Positions 54,401 through 64,000 of a stretch of DNA of 64,000 bases are shown one piece after another (within the stretch, counting starts at the first letter, position 1; each line of letters opens with the position of its first letter). Both the position numbers and the translations under genes were made by a program. The DNA is taken from NCBI RefSeq assembly GCF_963082655.1, contig NC_081555.1, positions 185,587,424 through 185,651,423 of the forward strand. The letters run 5' to 3'. Source of the DNA: Stomoxys calcitrans. Taxonomy: Eukaryota > Arthropoda > Insecta > Diptera > Muscidae. The notes beneath the pieces were generated by a model. It made no database searches. It was not told where the DNA came from and worked only from the letters and a program-made list of their open reading frames with translations.

Positions 54401-57308
54401 TTGTACGCCCAAATCAGATTAGAATTGAACAGCTGGTTTTTAAATTGCAGCGAAACAAAAAAAAGCCCACCAAACAAAAAAAAGCCACTCATTTCCGACC
54501 GACCATAAAAAGTATATTCCATATGGTCTCATATGTTCGATGTTGCCCCGATTTAAACTACAGTTGCGATTAAATTTCTTGGAGGCATATTTAGCGATTT
54601 TATAGAATCCGAACCAAGAAATAGAGCTGCTCCATTTTGTTATATTTTTTTGTTTCTCAGGGACTTACCCTCCCCATTGCCTTGAACTCCTGGCTTCCAA
54701 TTTTGTTTGCTCTGGTTATCACCTTAGCAATACTGGCGATATTCGGAAGAGTTTAACCATTTAGACTGGACCGTTTAACATGGCTTGTTTGAGCTAAGCT
54801 TTAATTTAAGAACATTTTTTATTGTAGCATACCGTTGCCTCTTTGGCCAAATAGAATGTTCGGTAGTACTCACATGGCTACAAGAGATGATCCAAAACCT
54901 TTGCTGTGTCCTGTTTCGGCAATCTAGGACATCCTGTAAATATGCGCCGCACTCGTACACATGAACTCTTTGACAATTGGAAAACAATCCTTTTTGCCAA
55001 GCCTTTACGAGTCTGGGTAAATTTTGAACTGGCGTTTTTGCTTGTTGCATTTGAACGGTTTTTTGAGCATGAAAACAATTTCCATAAACCAGATACTATG
55101 GTTAAGTGTACTATGTGTGCATGGAGGTATGTGTGGGGAGAGAAAGAGAGAGAGAGAGTGGAGCTTTTGCTGGTCGTGTCGTTCGTGTGGATCCAGGTCA
55201 TTTTGAAACAATTATAAAAAATGCATTCACAAAAAAGTTCCAGTCAAATTCCAGGGGGATAGTTTTTGCCGATGCATCCGTAGAACGCAACAAATAATCG
55301 TGTATATAAACTATTTCAGCCCTCGGAAATGGACTTTTGCATGGACTGGCGTAAACTTTTAAATGACATTTGCCTCTATAACAAAGTGATAAATGGGATA
55401 TGGCTTGTGTGTTCGTTTGTGGCAATTGTATTTTGCCGTTCTTAAATGCAAGACGCTCTACCGGCTCGCCTTAGTAGTGGACGAGGTGTCAAATGTAAGT
55501 AACTTGTAAGCGTTCATTGCGTGCTCCATGAGCCACCAAAGTGGTGGCTACCCTGACCATTTAAAACATTGGAATCATTCTTCTATTATTATGGCACATT
55601 TTCACTTTCCCCCGCCAAAATGGGGAAACGGTCAAAAACGTCTGTGCCTGTGTGCGTGTGTATTAAAAATGTGTCGTGTAATTTCCTATCCATACTGGTA
55701 AGAGTTGCTTTGGAAAACACCACTAAACGGCGGTATGTTCTCGAACCACAACACAGACAGTGAGACAGTTTGGACGGACGAAATTCTAGCAAATGCGTTT
55801 TAGTCTGGAGGATGTTTTTATTATTCCTCTTAAGGGGAAGAACTTTTGGCTCATCACAATGCTTTGATGGGAACAATAACATCCGGAACGAGAGCTCCGA
55901 CCAACATTAGTTAAAGTGTAGTCATTACATTAGAGTCAGTTGTTGCTACAGCGGCTTTGAACCACATTTGCTTTAGTGGCCTCTGAACTCTCGGTTCCTT
56001 TGCCTTTCCTGCATTAGCCGACAGCCAGCTGATGGTGTCAATGGAATATTCGGAAATCATTAAGTTCATTATGTCCTTAAGAATATGTTTTCCTTTATTA
56101 CAAGCAGAATGTTTCTTTGCCATTTTGCTCTGAGTGCACAAGCCATTGCCAAAGAGTATGAAACGGGGCCAACCCAACCCAATCCAATCCCACCCGGTCT
56201 TGGGTCGATAAGCACTGGGTAGGGGCAGGGGGATAAACTGTCCTAAAGCACAACATCCGCAGAGTCACATACAATGTAAACACCATGCCTTGGGGTCATA
56301 ATTATTTGGCAATTTTCAAAAAGAAAACAACAAGCAACCATCCAACCATCTCCCATATAGACTGATTTGTATTTATCTCGTTGTCTTACCCCCACCCCCC
56401 CGCCCAAGGAACTTCCTTTGCTATTTATTTTGTGTGCTAGCATTCCTTTAACTGGCAAGCAGCATGTTTCCAAGCTGTTTCAACTCAAATTTGCTTTCCA
56501 CATAATTTTTAATTAGAAGCCATTGAAGATAAAAGTAAACCGAATAAAATGGAAATGTAATTTAGATAAATGGAAAGTCTACACTCGTCTACAGTCACCT
56601 CCTTCTTAGTGTCAAAGGATTGCAAGTGGATTTTCATCTTTGTCCTTTTGATGCAACGGACACGCAGAAAAGTAATTCATTCTTTATCCTTAAATGTAAT
56701 TTATTCAAATGAACCTACTTTTCTGTTTTCAAAATTCAAAAATCGACAATTTCTTAATAATAGAATGCGTGTGTGTGTGTGTGTGTGTTGATATAAATCA
56801 ACTAATTTTGTTTTCAAAATAAATAAATTACAAATAATTTAGAATTTATAGGTTTTATGCATTTCAATACAACTAAACTTAGTCTCTCGATGGTGATGGT
56901 GATTGGGAATTTAAGAACAAAATCTGGTAATTATTGGGGAATATCTTCAATAATCTCCACTAATAATTGTTGTTTCATGTCAGCGGTGATAAACGGTAAA
57001 TAAAGATTTCATGCATTTTTCCGAATTTTATGTGTTTTTTTTTTTTAAAACCTTTCCTATTGTTCTTAAAAAATCGCCCTCTTTTAACCCAATTTCTCAA
57101 ATTGTTTTTTATTTTGGGTAACAAACGTATTGAAAGCATTTGCAAACGTATTGAAAGCATTTACTGCCGAACTGGCGGATCATATTTGATACATAGTTCA
57201 TAGTTGTTGATCATAGTTTGTGTTTCAAGAAATGAAATTTGATGTACCCTACACCACTACTATGGTACTGGATACTATAACTTTGTGCTTTTGATATATG
57301 AACCAGAC
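54401..57308. other. Low-copy DNA with microsatellites
   Basis: (GA)n at about 55139-55161, (GT)n at about 56767-56790 and a C-run tract near 56390-56404. Many frames of 60-107 codons overlap on both strands at 54878-55425 and 55569-56473. None resembles a known protein and none has an evident splice structure. Confidence 0.45.
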
Positions 57309-57600
57309 CGCATTGATGGAGAGTATCAGCGTCGTATGAACCACGATCAGTAAGAGTTATACGACGACGTTAGAATAGGTAAAAGTATTAAAATACAACG
57401 GTTGGTTGGTTGGTACGCCTTGTTGTATCTTTGGATGAAAAAGCCCCGCCGAAGAAGTCTTTTGAATGCAAACACTGTGGTATACGCAAAAGGAGACCAA
57501 AACTCCAATGCAAGGATGGAAGCAGAGAAAGACATTTCAAAACAAAGTATCCGCAATTGTAGAAGTAGCGCAAAGATCTAGGTGCTAGGAAATCTATTCT
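57309..57600 (+). pseudogene. LINE ORF2 C-terminal tail, second RT family
   Basis: DGEYQRRMNHDQ and IKIQRL-WL correspond to the last residues of the RT fragment at 34.6-34.7 kb (NGEYRRRMNHEL, TKVQRLRWLGHV). After a frameshift a Lys/Arg-rich tail follows with phrases of the kind RRGRPK-RW-DGV seen at the end of this LINE group (57450-57530). Stops and frame changes make it non-functional. It begins 5' exactly where an upstream truncation must lie, near 57300. Confidence 0.65.
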
Positions 57601-57635
57601 GAGTTCGGCTATTGGGACAAATGTTCTGTCATAAC

Positions 57636-57798
57636 CATTTAAAGTAATGTAAGCATTTAATTGCAACGCACAAATAAAGGTACAGTTCACATCTCTTGTC
57701 CATTCACAATCAAATTTTTCATATTTCACATTCTTGGCCCAAAGACTAGCGTGATTGATTGAGATTGGACAAGATCGTTGCTTACATTACTTTAAATG
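57636..57798. repeat. 20-bp perfect inverted repeat with 123-bp spacer
   Basis: CATTTAAAGTAATGTAAGCA at 57636-57655 is exactly inverted at 57779-57798. It could be the termini of a very small MITE, or a fold-back remnant. It begins soon after the LINE tail. Confidence 0.7.
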
Positions 57799-60007
57799 AA
57801 CTTAAAAAAGCAGACCAGATTAAGATATACCTCGCATACGTAATTTCAATTTATCATATATTGTAGTATTTTATTTGACGTTTCAATAATAAGACAACCG
57901 ATCTACACTAACGGCCAGGCGGATGGCTTCGAACGCCTGGGCACACGGAGCAACAGTAAGAGCCTTTGCCGTCGCCTGGCGCTCGAAATCATTAGTACAA
58001 CTTCCAAAAGATGTACAGAATCTTGTACGTGTAATTTGTGCAGAAAGAAAATTTGCCATCACACAAAAACACATGCATTGGGAAAAGTACAGCTAATAGA
58101 CAGGGTTGTCGAGCGTGGTTAATGTGGTATTTGTATCATAGAGGCGTTTTCGCAATAAACTAGGTAAAAGTACAACATTCAAACGAACGGTTTAAGTTTT
58201 AAAAATTAAAAAAAAAAGTGTAAAGAGACTCGGAGAGTCCAAAGCAAGTTTGATTTGATAAAAATCGCAGAGTAACTAATCTTTGAAAATCGGACATTCC
58301 ACCCTGGTAGAAAGTCAATGGTTAATATGGTTTAGGGTATTACCTTATCCGACATTTGACTTTTCTTACGTCTGTTGACTCTAACAAGGTAATTGTTTCC
58401 AATTGTTTGTGTCAGTGTTAAGGAATATCATCCATGGAAAGGAACATCTCACTTTAAGATTGTTGAAACCTCTTCAAAAATGGAGTTGTAAATCAAAACA
58501 CATTTGTTCGCACATCTTTTTTAGTCAGCATAATCGATGTAATATATCCATAAACGAGTGAATTGTGTGCACAGTTTTTAAATATTGCTCCCACAAATTC
58601 CATCAAAAATGGAGCAGCTGACAAATAGGGATTTTATTGATAACCACGTTGCCAAATAATAAATAAGATGTACAACCATTGGTTTGGTAGTTACCCCCGT
58701 GGTAAGAATAGCATAGCAGAGAACTTATAAAAGTGAAGCAAGTGTATGTTGAAAACACTTTGACTTGTTAGTGGATCATGATTTCTGAAACGCCATGTAT
58801 CTTTATCAACATCTTTGTCAGATTTTTTCTTAGATTTTTTGTTCTATAAAAAATTAAATAAAGGAACAATTTTTTTTTAACCAGTTCCATTCGTCTTCTT
58901 TACGCCATTCCAAATTTTGTTACTGTTGATGGGTTATTCTGGGTATTACTTCAGATTTTTAAACAGTTTCTAACTACGTCGTTCAATCTACTGTGTACTT
59001 AAAAATCCTACTGGTGTGGGGTAACATATTTGCCAGACTTAAGACCATAGCTATTTTTTCGTAATGGAATTGGAAATTGTAACTAAAGTTGTTTCCTATC
59101 AATTTCCCTGTTTTTTGTTATAACCCTACAAGAGTAGGTCTTGGTTGAAGCACGGAATTGATCAGCCTATAAAACCAAGCTGACAACGCTGGAATCTTAC
59201 GATACTCCTGATCATAAAGAAGATATGCATGTATATAAATCTAAAAGACTTTGAAATTAGTCAAGCAGTAATTAATCACGTGTAAAATCCTGCATTATCG
59301 GAGAGAAATGAATCAACCCTGCTGTTGTGCTAATATTGGCCTTACTGAGCTGCTACTTGCTACAAAGCTGAAATCCTCCCAAAATATTTCATTCAATTGA
59401 AGCACAATTTGTCAACTTGATTATTTCAAACTTTCCTAACTCGACGAGTACCCAATCCCTGTTTCCTTTGTTTGATTCTTTTTAGCCCATATCGCTCCAT
59501 ATATCATTCAGGCGGGCCGGCAGTAGAGGCACAATCCTCCGATAATTGATAAGGTTATGTAAATTTGATGCACATCCATTCGTAAATTCGTATTTTCTGT
59601 ATTTTGCTGTGCGTTTGTTTGTGTGTGTGAGTGTCAGTTTGTGTGAAGCTTCATTTGTCTAATGGCATCCATTCATTACTTCGTTGCCCAGGGTGTGGGA
59701 GAGACTTTCCTATTTTAAATTGAAAATGATGTTGTTATTGCGATAAAAAAAGGAATTGAATATGTCTCCATGTTCTCCATTTATTTATCTTCGAGACGGA
59801 ATTGTCCACAATTAATTTTACCGCAATTTGGGGGAAATCTTTCAAAAGTACCTTCGCATTTTATCAATGTCAATTACTTAACGAAGAGCTGAAAGTGTGA
59901 GATATATGTCAAAGCCATTGATGGTTGAAACGCAAAAGCGAATTGCTTGTTGCCGCAAATGTGTCACACAATGTATAAGTTCCTTGTAAACTAAAAAAAT
60001 TTAAGTA
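57799..60007. other. Non-coding DNA, nothing recognised
   Basis: 57900-57990 is GC-richer (AACGGCCAGGCGGATGGCTT; GTCGCCTGGCGCTCGAAATC) and open for 63 codons on the minus strand (57883-58074), without family match. The remainder is AT-rich with no repeats recognised. A short (GT)-rich stretch lies near 59611-59645. Confidence 0.45.
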
Positions 60008-60906
60008 ATTTTTATACCCTCCACCACAGGATGGGGGTATGCTAATTTCGTAGTTCTGTTTGTAACTCCTCGAAATATTCTTCTATGACCCCATAAAGTA
60101 TATATGTTCTTGATAGTCATGACATTTTAAGTCGATCTTGCCATGTCCGTCCGTCCGTCTGGCTGTCGAAAGCACGCTAACTTTCAAAGGAGTATAGCTA
60201 TCCTATATATTGTACGCAATTCTCATCCGATTTGGTTGAAATTTTGCATGACGTGTTTCGTTCCAACAACTGTGCCAAGTATGGTTTAAACAGGTACATA
60301 ACCTGATATAACCCATATAAACCGATCTTGAATCTGGACTTCTTTACCCGATAGAGGGTGCAATTCCTATTCGATTTGGCTGAAATTTTGCATGAGGTGT
60401 TTTGTTATAACTTCCAACAACTGTGGCAAGTATGATTCAAATCGGTCTATAACCTAAATAGCTGCCATATAAACCGAAATGGGATCTTGACTTCTCGAGC
60501 CACTAGAGGGCGCAATTACTACCAGATTTGGCTGAAATTTTGTACTACGGCTTCTCCCATGACCTTTAACATACCTGTCGAATATGGTCTGAATCGGTTT
60601 AAAGCCTAATACAGTTCCCCATATAAACAGATCGCCCTATTTTACTTCTTCAGCCCCTAAGGGGCGTAATTCATAATAGATTTGACTGAAATTTTACACA
60701 ATGACTTCTACTATGGTCTCCAATATTCCATTCAATTATGGTCCGAAATGAACAATAACTTGATATTGTTGCAATAACATAGCAAATGTTTTCTTTTACC
60801 CTTTAATTACCTAAAAAGAGATACCGGGAAGATAACTCGATAAATGCGATTCATGGTGGAGTGTGTATAAGATTCGGGCCGGCCGAACTTAGTACGCTTT
60901 CATTTG
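60008..60906 (+). mobile_element. Complete mini-me/DINE-1-like element
   Basis: Left subterminal TATACCCTCCACCAC (60013-60027), AAGTATATATGTTC and GTCCGTCCGTCCGTCTGGCTG. Three to four units of about 150 bp, then ATTCATGGTGGAGTGTGTAT, the palindrome TTCGGGCCGGCCGAA (60873-60887) and CGCTTTCATTTG. Closest to the copy at 23655-24828 but shorter by one or two units. Confidence 0.88.
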
Positions 60907-61274
60907 TTTTTTAATAACCTCCCAAATATAAATAAGAATGAATATCACTAGTATGAAACGTTTTTCATTGATATACCGACTGAAACGTTAGTAGAATGAG
61001 AGCAAAGACAACGGAGCACATGTTGAGGCTCGCGATGAAAACAGCTTCTCGCCTTTAAAAATTTAAATTTTGTTGAAAACAACGTAATTTGCAAAATTCA
61101 GGTAGGGGCTAAGACTTTTGTGGAGGTGCTTAGCCCACCGCAACGGCGTTTCAACGCTTATGGCCCCAATGCGGTACTACTATGTGTAGCAGTTCTATAT
61201 GGCTGAACGTCGCCAGGATCCTCATTATTTCGCCAGAATCAGTTGAGGATAACAGTCGATTTTATTTTTTCTGA
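60907..61274. other. Spacer, nothing recognised
   Basis: No element recognised. The segment near 61120-61270 (CACCGCAACGGCGTTTCAAC; CGTCGCCAGGATCC) may be the degraded body of the SINE whose head follows. Confidence 0.4.
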
Positions 61275-61352
61275 TGTTCTCGCCAGAATTGGATCTCAGG
61301 CGTTCAGCGCCAGAAGCGGACATTGTAAACCCTTTCCTGCGGTGCCCCCGTC
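61275..61352 (-). mobile_element. Degraded SINE head, reverse
   Basis: TCTCGCCAGAATTGGATCTC then AGGCGTTCAGCG and CCTGCGGTGCCCC corresponds to the inverted tRNA-like head of the SINE. A and B boxes are degraded. Confidence 0.55.
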
Positions 61353-61424
61353 TCATGTTTTTACTACTTTTAAAATATCTAAATAAGTGTCACGTTTTTT
61401 TTTTGTTTTAAGAAAGAGTGAAAA

Positions 61425-61852
61425 TCTTTCTTAAACCCTTACAAGCCACAATTTTTTGCATGTGATGTTATGACTTCCTATAACTGTGCCAAGTACGGCC
61501 CAAATCGGTCTATTACCCGATAGAGGTCCCATATAAACCGATCTCCTGACTTCTTGAGTCTTTATAAGCCGCAATTTTTGTCAGATTTGGCTGAAATTTG
61601 GCATGCGGTGTTCTGTTGCGACTTCCAACAACTATGCCAAATTTAGTTCAAATCTGTCTATAACCTGATACAGATACCATATAAACCGGTCTCTCGATCA
61701 TCCTTGTTCGGTTCCTAAAAGCTTTGATTTTTGCTGGTTTGGCAGTTTTTTGGTATGTAGAATAAAATCAGGCCCTTCAAATAAGTTTATTTTATTCATG
61801 GTGGTGGGGTGCCAAGATTCGGCCCTGCCGAACTTAGCACTCTTTTACTTGT
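61425..61852 (+). mobile_element. mini-me-like element, GTCY end missing
   Basis: Two to three units (CCATATAAACCGATCTCCTG; CAACTATGCCAAATTTAGTT), then TTTTTGGTATGTAGAATAAA, ATGGTGGTGGGGTGCC, the palindrome TTCGGCCCTGCCGAA (about 61818-61832) and CTCTTTTACTTG. The end segment matches the left end of the inverted copy at 31432, so they belong to one subfamily. Confidence 0.8.
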
Positions 61853-64000
61853 CAAAAAGAAGATCATGTTGAGCATTAGCTTGCCAGGCTTTCAGCTCGG
61901 AACTATTTAATGTTTTTGCTTTACATAAGATATCTTCAATGAAAACACCAAGTTTTCTGATAACTGACTGGCAAGATGTAGCGTTCAAAGACTTGTCTTA
62001 TTTCATTTGGATGTGTTTTTTTTTACATGCATCCGTGTGAAGGAAAAAACTGTCTTAAAAAGTCACATTCCTAATGTTAATTCTGGCATATTTAAACTAC
62101 TCTCAAGACAGCCGATTTCCAACACAAACCCACTCACCGTTTGTGATGTGTAATTGATGTGGTAAACATGCCTTAGATTTTGAATTACGTAGAAATGTTG
62201 CGTCTGGTCTAATCCCATACCCTTTCAGCACGAATCAATGGAGTTGGAATGTTTCCATCAATTTTGTTTTTGTGTGTTTGCAAACTTTGTATCGTGAATT
62301 GATTCGTGGTATTGGGTAAAAGTTTTACATAGGAATTATGATATGAATCAATTCCTACATCGATCACGGGGCATCGTAATTATAAGCCATTAATTTCATA
62401 TACTGATGTGTGCTTATATTCAAGCCCAGACGGACGGGCACAAACGAGTATTGCGAGGGCAACGAAGACCTTAATTTAGAACAACATCTTCCCATGTCGT
62501 CTGGTGGACAAGGAGTATGTTTGAATGTTTCTTGGGCCATCCTTAGTGGCAGTAAATACAAATTTTATTTATGCAAGAAAAATATGTCCTCACAACAATA
62601 ATTATATCTGCGAAGCCTTTCGATGGGGAGCAGCACCCATCCACTTGCAACCGCTCATTCGCAGCCATCACCAGGCTGTACTCTGATGAGCACCAAGTAT
62701 GGGCCTTGATTCACTGCCACTAATGGAGGATGAACTCCACGCATGCGTATAAATGGATAATTGGTGCGCATGTAGTACACAATCGTTCAGCTGGTGTTGC
62801 CACAACGTAGCAACGGAGGCACAATCAGCGAATGGAAACCGGAGACAATTTGATGATGTTGCAAAGAGCTTCGAATAGCCAACAGAGTCAGTAGTTCTTC
62901 TTCAGGATTCACATTGCCATGCATTTTCACTTTTTATGACAATGCGTCTGTCTGTGCCTCGCTGCTGGACCATATGCCAGAGTGAATATTTTGGCGGCAA
63001 TACGGTGGGTAGATACTTCATTTTGACGAAAATTATGCAAATCATGCCGCCCCATGAATTATTTATGATATGTGTGTTCGAGAGCACATCATAAATTACA
63101 TACCAGTCTCCGGCTTCCAGGTGGAGGAGAACGGACGAATGGTCCTGCGATATGCTTTCCATCGGTGGTATTCCTTTTTGGGCTTATTTGCATAATGTGG
63201 CCTGCATTACTAACCCCAACTGCAACACATGTGCATTATTTTGGATCAAAATGACAAAGAATTACCGCAGGCGTTGCTATTAAACCATCACAAACAACAT
63301 TGCGATAGTTCACCACAAACACAAGCATAGGCAATTATACACCGCAAGTAAGCACGTATGTGTGTTCGCACACACATTTCATACACACGTACAGGGTGCA
63401 ACGGAATTCCTCTTAATTAATTTAATTATTATTATTTCTTGATATTTACTCAGCGTTCTTTGGCATAATTCAATGGAATGACTTGTTATTCACTCTGATT
63501 ACAGGTTGAAGAATTCTGACGTTATTAATGATGATATTTGTACCAGATGACGGAGCTCGAATACAAAGTATGCAAAATCCAACAATCGTTGTTTTCTACA
63601 GCCACAGGTAAGATTCTGGTATGAATTTAACTTCCTGACCATCCGTTTCAAAGTTTGATTGCTGATTGATTCTTATTTAATTTCATAGATGTCTGTCCAA
63701 TTATAAGTTTTTCAAAAAAAAAACTTTTTTTTTTAACTAAGCATCTTAACCTAAAAACATTTTACATTTAAAGACGATCCGTTTTTCGTTTTTAACAACA
63801 GTTCACTGTTGTCTTGTCTCAAGGTCAATTTCCTAACTCTCAACGATATTTTCACCATTATTTTAGATGTTTGTCTTTAATAGCAAGACACAAAGCTAAG
63901 GATTTATTAACATACAATTTAAAATAAAAACCCTTAATATGAAGGAAAATATTCTTCACTTAAAGGAAAGTTTCCTTAAAAGTTGGGAAATTTTCTTCAT
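61853..64000. other. Low-copy DNA to the window edge
   Basis: No transposon and no gene recognised. 62.3-63.4 kb has mixed composition with 60-86 codon frames on both strands (62902-63162 minus the longest) and no family match. The last 60 bp repeat GAAA/TTTC words, including AAGGAAAGTTTCCTT. Confidence 0.45.

Noticed and set aside
55005..55297. Five frames around the GA microsatellite
   Set aside because: They are frame shadows of one another and include translated GA repeats.
63940..64000. GAA/TTC words at the window end as heat-shock elements
   Set aside because: The inverted GAA-TTC words are irregularly spaced, and there is no gene or promoter context.

Overview
The window is eukaryotic, AT-rich and almost entirely non-coding. 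It looks like intergenic or long-intron DNA from a dipteran, most likely a calyptrate/muscoid fly of the Stomoxys/Musca type. That placement is an inference from the repeat content: many DINE-1/mini-me-like elements with (TA)n and (GTCY)n tracts, a tRNA-derived SINE, mariner, pogo and Tc1 relics, and several LINE clades. I found no convincing host exon, no host RNA gene and no prokaryotic feature. Every protein-coding signal I can name belongs to a transposable element, and most are truncated or frameshifted.

Layout. 0-5.6 kb: a mini-me copy, a young internally deleted copia element (identical 144-bp LTRs, 5-bp target duplication), and a second mini-me copy. 5.7-7.2 kb: a 5'-truncated jockey-type LINE with a poly(A) tail and a 13-bp target duplication. 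8.4-8.8 kb: a SINE fragment abutting a Tc1-like transposase relic. 11.3-12.3 kb: a fold-back mini-me and an intact-looking SINE. 13.4-15.5 kb: two RNase H-bearing LINE fragments nested in another repeat. 17.85-20.6 kb: a TA-flanked, internally deleted mariner abutting a LINE copy that carries a nearly perfect 305-bp tandem duplication. 23.2-24.8 kb: a SINE followed by a complete mini-me copy with perfect 15-bp subterminal inverted repeats. 28.3-29.0 kb: a pogo/Tigger-type MITE with a SINE inside. 29.4-33.0 kb: mini-me copies, one a fold-back. 34.0-34.8 kb: an RT fragment of another LINE family, whose missing C-terminal part is represented by a separate copy at 57.3 kb. 37.5-41.8 kb: a mini-me subfamily 2 copy, a CENP-B/jerky-type pogo transposase relic, a fold-back MITE and a 181-184 bp tandem array carrying small ORFs. 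42.4-49.5 kb: an inverted repeat pair, an 8-bp-TSD hAT-like MITE, a reverse SINE and a mini-me cluster with a mariner deletion derivative inside it. 49.5-60 kb: mostly low-copy sequence with microsatellites. 60-61.9 kb: two more mini-me copies. 61.9-64 kb: low-copy sequence.

Functionally the window is a nested record of transposon activity. The non-autonomous families (mini-me, SINE, Tigger-type MITE, mariner and copia deletion derivatives) outnumber any coding element and must depend on proteins supplied from elsewhere. The most informative structures are the young copia deletion derivative, the fold-back mini-me copies, the LINE tandem duplication beside mariner, and the small tandem ORF array at 41.2-41.8 kb.
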